DNA of 64,000 nucleotides, from positions 2,356,001 through 2,420,000 of the forward strand of contig NC_089454.1 of the NCBI RefSeq assembly GCF_026210795.1. The letters are read 5' to 3'. This stretch comes from Rhizophagus irregularis. Lineage: Eukaryota > Glomeromycota > Glomeromycetes > Glomerales > Glomeraceae. This document shows positions 48,189-59,805 of the stretch, one piece after another. Made by a program: the position numbers and the translations under genes. The stretch's first letter is position 1, and each line of letters starts with the position of its first letter. The notes beneath the pieces are model-generated. The model was not told where the DNA came from and ran no database searches. It saw nothing but the letters and a program-made list of their open reading frames with translations.

Positions 48189-51100
48189 CTATAAATAGAG
48201 AATAATTATTAGCAAAAAATTAAATTTTATCAAAATTTAATAAATAAATTTATTATACCTCATTTATAAATTCTAATGTAATATATTTTATATTATCTAA
48301 TTTTTTCAATACCAAAATCATATTTCGACCTTCTCTTTTCCAATTCTTATTTTCACTATCCCAATCAATTATATTTCCTTCAGTCCAATTTGCTTGATAC
48401 TTATCATCTGCAATATATTTAATTTCATAAATTTTATCATAGGGTATCCATTCTAATACTCCTCTTACATTATTATGAGTTGATAATTGAATATTTTGAA
48501 TAAATTTATCAATATCATTATTACCACTAGTCCAATTATCAAAATTTTGTTGAAAATATATTGAATAGCATATATAATTACATCTTTTGCATTTTTCACC
48601 CAAAACCACCATATAATTTTTTGTTTCTAAATTTTGTGTTATTCCATAAAATATATAATCTGTTTTAATCTATAAATAGAGAATAATTATTAGCAAAAAA
48701 TTAAATTTTATTAAAAATTTTAGTAAATATATTTATTATACCTCATTTATAAATTCTAATGTAATATATTTTATATTATCTAATTTTTTCAATACCAAAA
48801 TCATATTTCGACCTTCTCTTTTCCAATTCTTATTTTCACTATCCCAATCAATTATATTTCCTTCAATCCAATTTGCTTGATACCTATCATCTGCAATATA
48901 TTTAATATCATAAAATTTATCATAGGGTATCCATTCTAATACTCCTCTTACATTAGTATGAGCTGATAATTGAATGTTTTGAATAAATTTATCAATATCA
49001 TCATTACCACTAGCCCAGTTATTGAAGTTTTGTTGAAAATACATTGAACAGCATACAATATTGCATTTTATACATTTATTACTCAAAATCACCATAAAAT
49101 AACCTTTTGTTTCTAGATCCTGAGTGATTCCATAATATTCATCTGATTTAATCTATGAATATAATAATTAGTAAAAAAAAAATTATAATTTATCAAATTT
49201 ATCAAAAATTTTAATAAGTAAATTTATTATACCTCATTAATAAATTCTAAAGTAATATCTTTTATATTATCTAATTTTTTCAATACCAAAATCATATTTT
49301 GACCTTCTCTTTTCCAATTCTTATTTTTACTATCCCAATCAATTATATTACCTTCAATCCAATTTGCTTGATACCTATCATCTGCAATATATTTAATGTC
49401 ATAAAATTTATTATAAGGTATCCATTCTAATATGTTTCTTAAATTATCATGAGATGATAGCTGAATATCTTGAATAAATTTATCAATATCATCATTGCCA
49501 CTAGTCCAATTATTGAAGTTTTGCTGAAAATGTATTGAATAGCATATATTATTGCATTTTTTACATTTACTATCCAAAACTATTATATAATTTTTCGTTT
49601 CTGGATTCTGAGTTATTCCATATACAGTGGTAATCTTTAAATATTATTATGTATTAGCAAAAAATTAAACTTTATCAAAAATTTTAATAAGTAAATTTAT
49701 TATACCTCGTTCATAAATTCTAATGTAATATCTTTTATATTATCTAATTTTTTCAATACTAAAATCATATTTTGACCTTTTCTTATCCAATTCTTATTTT
49801 TACTATTCCAAATAATTATATTTCCTTCAATCCAATTTGCTTGATACCTATCATCTGCAATATATTTAATATTATAAAATTTGTTATAAGGTATCCATTC
49901 TAATACTTCTTTTACATTATTATGAGCTGATAGCTGAATATCTTGAATAAATTTATCAATATCATCATTTCCACTAGTCCAATTATTGAAATTTTGTTGA
50001 AAATGTATTGAATGACATGTATAATTACATTTTTTACATTTTTCATCTAAAACCATCATATAACTTTTTGTTTTTGGATTCTGTGTTATTCCATAAGTAA
50101 TGGCAACCTATAAATATTATTTAATAGCAAAAATTAAAATTTACCAACAATTTTAATAAATTTATCATATATACCTCATTCATAAATTCTAATTTAAAAT
50201 TTTTTGGATTATTTAATTTTTTCAATACTACAATCATATTTTGATTTTTTCTTTTCCAATTTTGGTTATTAATATCCCATTTCCATATATTTCCATTAGT
50301 CCAATTTGCTTCATATTCATTTTTCATAATATATGTAATATCATGAAATTTATTATAAGGTATCCATTCTAATGCTTTTTCCACATATTTATGTGATGAT
50401 AACTGAATATCTTGAATAAATTTATCAATATCATCATTTCCACTAGTCCAATTATTGAAATTTTGTTGAAAATGGATTGAATGACATGCATAATTACATT
50501 TTTTACATTTTTCATCTAAAACCTTCATATAATATTTTGTTTTTGGATCCTGTGTTATTCCATATGCAATAGTAGCCTATAAATATTATTACATATTAGT
50601 AAAAAATTAAAATTTATCAATATTCTAATAAGTAACTTTATTATACCTCATTATACATAAATTCTAATCCAACATTTTTTAGATTATTTAATTTTTTTAA
50701 TACTACAATCATATCTTGATTTTCCCTTTTCATAAAATTTGCTTGATACCTATCATCTGAAATATATTTAATATTATTAAATTGGTTATAAGGTATCCAT
50801 TTTAATACTCCTATTGGACTATTATGAGGTAAGGTTAACTGAGAACCTTGAATATATTTATCGATATTATCATTGCCACTAGTCCATTTATCGAAATTTT
50901 GTTGAAAATATCTCATTGAAAGACATCTGTAATTACAAATTTCACATATAATATATAAAACCATCATATAATCTTTTGTTTCTGGATTTTGTGTTATTCC
51001 ATAAATAGTAGCAATCTATAAATATTACATATTAGCAAAAATTAAAATTTATCAAAAATTTTAATAAAAATATTGTTATACCTCTTTTTCAAATACTAAT

Positions 51101-53833
51101 TCGGTATCTTTTACATTATTTAATTTTTTTAATTCCACAATTTCATTCATATCTCTTTTCCAATAACCATATGTACTACTCCAAAAATTTATATTTCCAT
51201 CAATACATCTTGCTTTATACCTATTGTCTGCAATATATGTAATATCATAAAATTTATCATAAGGTATCCATTCTAATATGTTTTTTAAACTTTTATAAGA
51301 TGATAGCTGATTATCTTGAATAAATTTATCAATATTATCATTTCCACTAGTCCAATTATTGAAATTTTGTTGAAAATACATTGAAAAACATGCATAATTA
51401 CATTTTTTACATTTATCACTTAAGACCACCATATAATCTTTTGTTTCTGGATTCTGTGTTATTCCATAAGCAACCTACAAATATTCTATATTAGTAAAAA
51501 ATTAAAATTATCGTAATTTTAATAAAAATAAATTCATTATACCTCATTTATTAATTTAGAAATTTTTGGATTATTTAATTTTTTCAATACTATAGTCATA
51601 TTTTGACTTTCTCTTTTCCAATTCTTATTATTATCATCCCAATTAATTATATTTCCTTCAATCCAATTTGCTTGATATTTGTCTTTTGCAATATGCTTAA
51701 TATTATAAAATTTATCATAAGGTACCCATTCTAATGCTTTTTTCACATATTTATGTGATGATAACTGAATATCTTGAATAAATTTATCAATATCATCATT
51801 TCCACTAGTCCAATTATTGAAATTTTGTTGAAAATGTATTGAATAACATACAATATTGCATCTTTTACATGTATTATCTAAAATCATCATAAAATCCTTT
51901 GTTTCTGGATTTTGAGTTATTCCATAAAATTTATTATCTGTATTGGACTATAAATATAAATATTGGTAAAAAATTATGATAATTTATTAAATTTAAATAA
52001 AAATAAATTTTATTTACCTTAACCAGAAATTCGCCTGTAACATTTTTTAGATTATTTGATTTTTTCAAATCCACACTCATATTTTGTTCTCCTCTTTTCC
52101 AATTTTTACTATTACTATCCCAATCAATTATATTTCCGTCTATCCAATTTACTCGATACCAGTCTTTTGCAATACATTTAAAATTATAAAATTGACTGTA
52201 AGGTATCCATTCTAATACAAATCTTACATCTTTATGAGCAATTAACTGAGTTACTTGAATAAGTTTATCAATATCATCATTATTACTAGTCCAATTGTTG
52301 AAATTTTGTAAAAAATGTATTGTATTACATACAGTATTACATTTTTTACATCTATTAGTCGAAACTATCATATAATTTTTTTTTTCTGGATCTTGAGTTA
52401 TTCCATAAAACATATAATTTATTTTAATCTACAATTAAATTAATATTAGCAAAAAAATTGAAATTTATTAAAATTAATAAAAATAAATTTGTTATACCTT
52501 ATTCACAAATTCTAATGTAACATCAGCTGGATTATTCAATCTTTTCAGTTCTATATTCACATCTTGGTTTTGTCTTGTCCAATTTCCATTTTGATTATCC
52601 CAAAAAACTATATTCCCATCAATCCAATTTGCTTGATACTTGTCTTTTGCAATATGCTTAATATTATAAAATTTATTGTAAGGTATCCATTCTAATGCTT
52701 TTTCCATATCTTTATGAGCTGATAACTGAGTATCTTGAATATATTTATCAATATCATCATTTCCACTAGTCCAATTATTGAAATTTTGTTGAAAATGTAT
52801 TGAATGACATGCATAATTACATTTTTTACACTTAATATTCTTCAAAATCATCATATAATCTTTTGTTTCTGGATTTTGTGTTATTCCATAAGCAATATTA
52901 ATCTATAAATATTACTACATATTATTAAAAAAATAAATCTTATCAAAAATTTAAATAAAAAACAAATTTATCATACCTCATTCATAAATTCTAATTTAAA
53001 ATGTTTTGGATTATTCAATTTTTTCAATACTACAATCATATTTTGATTTTTTCTTTTCCAATTTTGGTTATTATTATCCCAATCCCATATATTTCCATCA
53101 ATCCAATTTGCTTTAAACTCATTTTCCACAATATGTGTGATACCATAAAATTTATCATAAAATTTATCATAAGGTATCCATTCTAATACTTCTTTTACAC
53201 TATTATGAGTTGATAGCTGAGTATCTTGAATAAATTTATCAATATTATCATTACCACTAGTCCAATTATTGAAATTTTGTCGAAAATGTATTGAATAGCA
53301 TGTGTCATTACATTTTTTACATTTGTTATCCAGAACTATTATATAATCTTTTGTTTTGGGATTCTGTGTTATTCCATAAGCAATATCAATCTATAAATAT
53401 TATTATAGATTAGTAAAAAATTTAACTTTATCAAAAATTTTAGTAAGTAAATTTATCATACTTCATTCATAAATTCTACTGTAATATCTTTTAAATTATT
53501 TAATTTTTTCAGTACTATAATCATATTCTGACCTTTCCTTTTCCAATTTTTATTTTTAATATCCCAGTCGATTATATTTCCATCAATCCAATTTGCTTGA
53601 TACCTGTCATTTGCGATATGTTCAATATCATAAAATTTATCATAAGGTATCCATTCTAATATGTTTCCTAAATCATCATGAGATAATAGCTGATTATCTT
53701 GAATAAATTTATCAATGTCAACATTACCACTGGTCCAATTTTCAAAACCTCGTTGAAAACGTCTTGTGTAACATATACGATTACATATTTTACATGTTTT
53801 ATATGACGACTTAATTCGTTTCTTTTTATCCAT
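46841..53833 (-). CDS. Kinase-array gene C: 12 glycine-loop-less N-lobe exons plus a complete TKL kinase
   Basis: Fourteen exons in transcript order: 53462-53833, 52977-53390, 52498-52902, 52018-52428, 51543-51947, 51082-51474, 50647-51015, 50175-50576, 49706-50107, 49233-49634, 48742-49152, 48259-48669, 47763-48188, 46841-47692. All lengths are multiples of three and all introns phase 0, predicting 2,024 residues with no stop. Exon 1 starts MDKKKRIKSSYK. Exons 2-12 each start at beta4-beta5 (YGIT, MMVL) and continue into a head (C-x2-C-x3-C, FQQNFNNWTSGN, EWIPYDKF) with GGFG deleted (YIADDRYQANW). Exon 13 has the intact AKGGFGKVYKANW and FVALK. Exon 14 adds the C-lobe (IIHRDLHTGN, TDMGLC, YIAPEIL). 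The alphaC Glu (FMNE) and an LKK lysine remain in many beads. It is likely a scaffold or multivalent receptor-like kinase; no signal peptide or membrane segment is seen. An annotation might split it into many small genes. Confidence 0.82.
48259..53390 (-). repeat. Tandem exon array of gene C (11 units)
   Basis: Eleven exon-intron units of about 440-485 bp. Units 11 and 12 (48742-49152 and 48259-48669), with their introns and the start of exon 13, are nearly identical over several hundred bases (for example the shared TATAAATAGAGAATAATTAT intron text), so this end of the array is being homogenised. Unit 7 (50647-51015) has lost the segment after the bead's QAN motif, and unit 2 (52977-53390) has a 12-bp duplication (YDKFYDKFYG). 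Confidence 0.9.
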
Positions 53834-53920
53834 TATGACTTCAACAAATTGTAGTTGAACTCAAATTTATAAAATAATTAAAATTGAAATAAAAAATTTA
53901 TTTCAATCAGCCTATTTACC

Positions 53921-53931
53921 CTATTTATATA
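53921..53931 (-). promoter_or_regulatory. Putative TATA box of gene C
   Basis: TATATAAATAG on the minus strand lies about 88 bp upstream of the ATG at 53833. It is followed by GGTAAATAGGCTGATTGAAA, which resembles the GCTGGCTGAAA and GCTAACTGAAG of genes A and B. Confidence 0.5.
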
Positions 53932-54012
53932 ATGTTTAAAAAGCCGTTAGCCATGAATATTAGAATATTACCATTATAACCCCATAAATTATAGTCTCAT
54001 TTTGTAGATGCT

Positions 54013-54075
54013 GAAGATCCTACAATATTAGTAAGTTTCACAAGGGCTAAAAATCTGCATGCAGTTGCCATGCAC
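54013..54075 (-). promoter_or_regulatory. LamG-MIR type upstream element next to gene C
   Basis: Plus-strand text GATCCTACAATATTAGTAAG, then TTTCACAAGGGCTAAAAA, then GCATGCAGTTGCCATGCACA, nearly the copy-3 LamG-MIR upstream element. The homology starts around 53980 (AAATTATAGTCTCATTTTG). No LamG-MIR gene lies next to it. It may be a leftover of a displaced LamG-MIR unit or a shared regulatory sequence now upstream of the kinase array. Confidence 0.5.
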
Positions 54076-56088
54076 AAGAAATATAGCTTCTGTTTATCAT
54101 GTAAAGTTTTTTCATTCATAAAAATCTAGAGTCTAGACAATCACAATATTATTATATATAAATTTCAATAATTTTAAACGAAAATATAATCTACATTTTA
54201 AAAAGCAAATGACATAAAATTTATAGAATTAACATGTAATTATCATAAAGTAAAAAACAGCTCAGGTTTTAACAGTTACTGCGCCGTACTAATGGAAACA
54301 AGGAAATGGGGAAAGAGTTTTTTTTTTCTTTAGATTCATTATTCTTTTTCTAAGATATTAAATTCACAGGCAAAGTATTCATGTAGATCACAACCAAAAA
54401 AGAGTATATTTAAGTCTTTTAACCAGGTCACTTTATTTTATAAATATAAAAAAAATTGTAAAGAATACAACAGATTACCGAATAGGGAAAAAACAATTGT
54501 CAGTTTTTGGCTGTTTGTTAACTCTATATTCAGAAAGGTCTTTTACCACTTTGTGGGCAGCCTCTAACGTACTCATTCTGAAAGATATCTATGGTTTACT
54601 CCGCCTTTTACTAAATACACTGAAAAAGTTTCTTTTTATTTTTTATTTTATTTTTTCAAAAATATTTTTGGTGGGAATTTTTTTTCTTCTTATCATGTGA
54701 TTTGGCAAATTTGGCACATTCTATGGCACGCCGATGTGGACAGATTGGTGATGTGGACAGATTGGTATTTTTTTTTTTTTTAATACCAACTCCCGCTATT
54801 TAAATAATACCAGCTCATGTATTTTAATATTACTGCAACATAATATCAATATATCCCACCTTGACAGATCAGCCTTCATGACCAACCCTAATGTTGTTCT
54901 AGAATATCAGATCAGAACAGGTAGTATAAAACAACCACATATCATTTCATAAAATACATACACAAACAATACACCAAAGCAATCTTATACCAATAATATT
55001 ATCATCATTTAAATGATACATTATATTATCTTTTGTTCTTTTGTACGGATTACTAAATAATTCAATAAATTTTATTTTCAAAAAGAGAAAAAATTTTTCC
55101 CATGATTTTTTTACTTTACTAAACAACGTAAAATACTCTGAATAATTAAATTAAAACTCGCATATCCAGATCAATCCGATATGTAGTACAGACTACTGAA
55201 ACCAACCTAAAACTAACTGATCACATACAAGTGGTGGCTACTCTAAAAAAATATACTGGCTAGTTCGTTTAGTAATTTTTTAATTTTTTTTTTGGATCAG
55301 AATTTTTTTCATTTAGTAATTTTATTATTATTTTTTTTTAACAATAGATCATATAGTAATTTTTATTAATTTTTTTTTTAATAGATTATTTAGTAACTTT
55401 TTTTTTATTTTTTTTAATATATTGTTTGGTAACTTTTTATCATTTTTTTAAGATTGTTTAGTTATTTTTTATTATTTTTTTTTTTAACAGAATCGTTTTA
55501 AGTAATTTTCATTTATTTTTTTTTTTTAAATGATAAATCGTTTAGAAGTTTTTAATAGATTATTCAGTAATTTTTTTTTGTTTTTTTTTTAATTTAGAAA
55601 TTTTTTTAAGATTTTTTTTCATTAGAAATTTTTTTTTATTTTTTAAAATTTTTTTTTTCAACAATAGATCGGACTTCGCCCTTTCTTTATGTTCGGCAAC
55701 TGACATTTACTAATATTAATTAGTAATAGTTAGTTCCTGGTTATAAAAATAATTTACTTTTTTTTTGCTTCCTGGTATAAACTATGAGAAATTTTTTTTT
55801 TTTTTTTTTTTTGTAACAATTAATTGATTTTGTGAAGAGTCTATAAACATATAAATAAACCATAAATTCTATAATACTGCAACATTTGTTTAATATTATA
55901 ATATTTATATCAAGTTATTATAATACTAATTTAATCATATTGTAAATATGCTTCATATTATTGTATTGTAAATATTGTAAATATAATTCATATCATTCAA
56001 ATATAGATAGTTGTATTATACTAATAAGTAATAATAAATATGTAATGTATTATTTTAATTTAATAATCATATTCTAAATATAAATTAC
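54076..56088. other. Intergenic sequence with low-complexity repeats
   Basis: Includes a perfect tandem duplication of GATGTGGACAGATTGGT (54733-54749 and 54750-54766) and a less AT-rich patch at 54495-54620 with a plus-strand frame (SERSFTTLWAASNVLILK) that I cannot assign. The T-rich array at 55267-55680 is listed separately. Confidence 0.4.
55267..55680. repeat. Decayed T-rich minisatellite
   Basis: About eight to ten degenerate copies of a unit of roughly 35-45 bp, built on (T)TTAGTAATTTT, a T8-T12 run and AACAATAGATC. Unit lengths vary, so this is an old, eroded tandem array. Confidence 0.55.
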
Positions 56089-56412
56089 CATATGGGCGGA
56101 TGAGAAAAATTGGGCCTAATTTTATGTCACCATATTCTTTTGTGTGTAACATAAATCATAGGATCTGGTGGCTTAGCGAATTATTGTAAATCACAAAATA
56201 GGGTGTCTTCGGGACTTTAAAAACGATTTTGAATATTAACGATACTAAGCAACCCATCAACTATATAAGGAACCCATCAGTGAATTTTATAGTAAGCAAC
56301 TGAGTTTAATATCATGTTACTTTTAGCCTAAAAAAGACCTTTTTTTTATTATAAACTACGTTAACTAATTTTTTTGAGTTAATTATTTCTTTTTTTAAAA
56401 AAAAATAAAAAT

Positions 56413-57120
56413 ATGTTAACAATGTCGACTCTAAATAATACGCCTTGCAACATGTTGGAATGTAAAATGTGTGGACAGATTTATAAACGACATTCAAGCT
56501 TAGCTAAACATGAAAAATCCATTAAAGATGCTAATACTATAAAGCCAACAATATATGATTTGCCTGAAGGAGCAATTGAAGAGACGCGAAAAATGATAGT
56601 TTATCATATAAAAGAAAGACTGAAACAGCATTCAAGACATGCTGGAAATGTTTACATTATGGTTAATTGCACGGAGAGTCAGTTTTTTGGTGTTTTCAAG
56701 GGGTATATACATAATTATTATCCAAGAACGGGAAATTATAAATGTATATTTAAAGGCGTTGATACTTACTCTACTTTATCACTTATATTGAGAGATGACA
56801 ATTGGGGTGCTAAATATTTTTCACAGCATCAGAAAACATTTGTTTTATCATACCAGCTACCATCAAATCCAAATGATCCTGATCCTCTTCGAGAACCAGA
56901 TCCTCTTCAAGAATTCGATCCTCTTCAAGAGCCAGATCCTCTTCAAGAACCCGATCCTCTTCAAGATCAAACTAAAAAAAGACGGATTCACAAACCAAAA
57001 CCTGTACAAATTATTATTGGATGGAGAAAAAAAATAAAATCAGACGTGCATAATATTAATTATTCATCAGGATTTATTTTCATAAATTTTACAGTTTCAC
57101 GTATGAGAATTGTTAGATGA
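56413..57120 (+). CDS. Accessory protein of the DNA transposon, C2H2-like finger and DPLQEP repeats
   Basis: Single-exon frame of 235 residues from ATG 56413 (an alternative start is the Met three codons on). Residues 17-33 show C-x2-C-x12-H (CKMCGQIYKRHSSLAKH) as in a C2H2 finger, but the second His is missing. A middle region (VYIMVNCTESQFFGVF, YKCIFKGVDTYSTLSL) follows. About residues 155-187 hold imperfect D-P-L-Q-E-P repeats, then a basic KKRRIHKPKP stretch that may be a nuclear signal. It points toward the transposase gene inside the same element, so it is probably an accessory DNA-binding or host-interaction protein. Function unproven. Confidence 0.7.
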   Translation: MLTMSTLNNTPCNMLECKMCGQIYKRHSSLAKHEKSIKDANTIKPTIYDLPEGAIEETRKMIVYHIKERLKQHSRHAGNVYIMVNCTESQFFGVFKGYIHNYYPRTGNYKCIFKGVDTYSTLSLILRDDNWGAKYFSQHQKTFVLSYQLPSNPNDPDPLREPDPLQEFDPLQEPDPLQEPDPLQDQTKKRRIHKPKPVQIIIGWRKKIKSDVHNINYSSGFIFINFTVSRMRIVR

Positions 57121-57364
57121 ACATGGGAAAGGGTGATGATAATAAAAATTTATAAGATAAAATAAATAGAAAAAAAATTAAATTTATTTTGTAAACATAA
57201 TATTATTGTACATATAAAAATAAAATTATATTAAAAATTAAGTTTTCGCGGCTTTGCTTTTTAAAAAATTATTTTTCATATAAATACTTTTTTCTACAAA
57301 TTTTAATTTTACATAATTATTTAAATAAACATTAAGTTTTAAATTGATGATTTTTTTCGTGCCT

Positions 57365-59645
57365 TTATATACAAAGACGTTTTGGTTTTGGAACTAAATC
57401 AATTTCATCGCAGTTATTAAAATATAAAGTTCTATTTTCATATTCAAGAATATCTATAATTGCAGACTTTCTTCCTTTTCCCCCACCACCATCTTTTGTT
57501 GTTTTTCTAAAGAAATGAGAAACTTGTTGGTGATTCTTTTTTTCTACAGCTGAACAAGAAAATGCAGCCAAACCAAATTGACGGTGAATATGCATCATTT
57601 CTGGAATATGATACACTAGTACATGCATGTATGGCGTGATATCACTTGCTTGATAAAAGCTAGAATCTAAAAATTGGTGTAGCCATTCACGTGCATCATT
57701 GGAGAATTGTACCACATCAGTTTTGGAATCTTTCACTGCTTTGTGAAGTAAATAAAAATTATCCCATAAATTTTGAATTTGAGCTGCTCGGGAACGTGGA
57801 AAAAGTTTATTAAGATCAAAATGTTGAAGTACAGTTAATTTATCCTGTCCCATCAAAGAAGTAAATTGCCAATTAGTTGATCCTACTTCAAGCCAAAAGT
57901 GAAACTTAACACCAATACGTTTCATTTCTTCAATTATTACATTTCTTGCTTTATCTCCCCAAGTATTTCTAGATCTGATTTCATCAAGTACCAATCGCCA
58001 AAGAACATCTGTAATGCGTAACATCATATGGAGTTCGTCTGGAACCCAATTTTGCAATGGAATCATATCAAAAAGCGGTAGTTGAATATGACCTTTATAA
58101 ATTTTATAATTTTCGCAAATTTGATCCATAGTTTTACTTATTGTCCAATTATATGAAAAATCTCCCTGTTGTTCTTTGGATACTTCACACCATGGGCAAA
58201 AATATTTACTGTTTGCAGCATTCATTCCCAAACAGATCACGAGAAATTTCCAATCAGACGAAAAATAAAGATTAATTTTCCATTTCACACCATGATTATC
58301 TTCCAATCCTTCTTCTTTTAACTTTCTCAATTCTACAATTAAATGTTCCAATACAATATTCAATATTTCATATTTTTCAATACCAGGATATAAGGTTGTA
58401 GTATAATGATTTTCTGGTTGATGTAGTTTATTTTTATCATTAAGAATTGAGAAAGTAATCATTACATGCTTAACCTTTTTCCCAACATTCCTTCCATCAC
58501 CAGAAATTCGTAAATAAATTTCTGGATGAGTCATACATAACACTTCTCTTTTAACAAGATTTGGTATGAGATATTTTAAAATATCAATAATACTTCGCCT
58601 TCCACCTTTTCCAATTGATTGTTGCATGTTATCAATAATTTCAGCATCATCAATATGTACTTCTGAATTTATATAATCATTATTAGACAATGGTGATGTT
58701 AAATTAACAAGTGAAATTGGTATAAGTTTATTTATTTCACATGTAATTTCTTTTCTTTCTGATGACACTCTCCATTCACGTGGCAAATTATGATTAACCA
58801 ATGCTAACGTTCGATATCCATCACGTGCTATTTGCCCTCTATCACACGCTTGAACAGTAGCTCTTACTTTATGTTTCATGTCTTCAACATTTTCCTCCCC
58901 CATACTAATATGAAAAGGTTGGTCTTTAATATCAAATTCAATTGATTTTAAAATAGGTTTATCTTCCAAATGACAACTTTTGATTGCTGTTTGGTCAAAT
59001 ATTGCATGAACAGATTTTGCAATTTTTTTGGCGCGGTTATTTTGTCCAGTTAAAGTTAAATTGTCAAATGGTTTTAAGGTTGCTGCACGCCTCTTGGCAT
59101 TTCTTGCCTGCTGAAGGATTTCTAATTGAAGACCAAATACATATGGTCCTGAGTGGCGTGTCTTAGTTTCTGGATCTAAAGCCTATTACAAATAAAAATA
59201 AATTTTTATATTAATAATTTTAAAATATAAACTATTGCCTCTAGTTAATATAATAAAATAATACTCATACTTTGGCATATAAACTTGCTGCATCGGAACA
59301 GGACTTTTCTGATTTTATTTGGTGTTGATAATTATTTCCATAACACACCCAATAAATTGGATTATTATCTACATATTTAATTATACACCTGACCAAATGC
59401 CTTTTTTTAGGCTTTCCCCAGCTCGTTTCAACTTCATAGTTGTCAGGAATTCGAAATCCATTCTGACGTTTTGTGTATTTAAGATAAGCAACGGGCGGAT
59501 AATTTCCTTCTTCAATAATGTTATAGGTGTAACTTCGTCCAGTTTCAGAATACTCAATAATAGGTTTCTCAGGATAATTATGGATTTCAACAAAATTCTT
59601 TTTTATAACTTGTTGAGATGGTAAAGGAGTTTCATTAAATTCCAT
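57365..59645 (-). CDS. DDE-type transposase
   Basis: Two exons, 59271-59645 and 57365-59182, are joined in phase 0 (GTATGA...TAATAG) to give 730 residues with no break. The ATG is at 59645. Candidate acidic residues in RNase-H-fold order: D354 in ISGDGR, D507 in VPDELH, and E672 in CSAVEKKNH. A C-x2-C (YFCPWC, about 454-457) lies between the first two, and HIPEMMHIHRQFG precedes the Glu. The same order (GDG Asp, C-x2-C, Asp near LH, late H...E-x-x-N) is seen in RAG1/Transib-type cores and in some other superfamilies, so I do not assign one. A glycine/lysine-rich patch (TTKDGGGGKGRKS) follows the Glu. Expected role: nuclear excision and insertion of the element. Some annotations may start at a TTG at 58969 or miss exon 1. 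Confidence 0.82.
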
Positions 59646-59805
59646 TTTTTATTAATATCTCCTTAACAAGATTTTGATTTTTTTATGATGAAGTTAACAA
59701 TGACGATCATATTACTAATATGATCGTATATAAAATTGTTGATCGGAATATGAATTAAAAGTGACCCCCAAAAAAATTGGGGGACTTTTCCGATCAGCCC
59801 ATATG

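Larger units (their letters stand above)
56089..59805. mobile_element. DNA transposon with two convergent genes
   Basis: About 3.7 kb. The left terminus is CATATG then GGCGGATGAGAAAA (56089-56108). The right terminus, reverse-complemented, is CATATG then GGCTGATCGGAAAA (59805 back to 59786). CATATG is palindromic, so it could be a 6-bp target duplication or part of the inverted repeat. A subterminal palindrome (ACCCCCAAAAAAATTGGGGG at 59764-59783) lies inside the right end. Between the ends are a plus-strand zinc-finger-like gene and an open minus-strand DDE transposase. Intact genes and recognisable ends suggest recent activity. Confidence 0.65.

Noticed and set aside
51934-52413. Minus-strand frame that reads through the intron after exon 4 of gene C
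   Set aside because: The intron happens to be open in this frame, but donor and acceptor match all other units, so splicing is more likely than an extended end.
24641-53390. Regular 470-490 bp periodicity that could be taken for a satellite or CRISPR-like array
   Set aside because: Units are coding exons with open frames, splice sites and family motifs; far too long for CRISPR repeats and the sequence is eukaryotic.
54497-54700. Plus-strand frame with a hydrophobic end
   Set aside because: The apparent start is TTG, the second half is low-complexity, and no family is recognised.
57365-58969. Transposase starting at TTG 58969
   Set aside because: The frame is open 71 codons further upstream to an AG acceptor at 59183 and joins in phase to an exon with a proper ATG at 59645.
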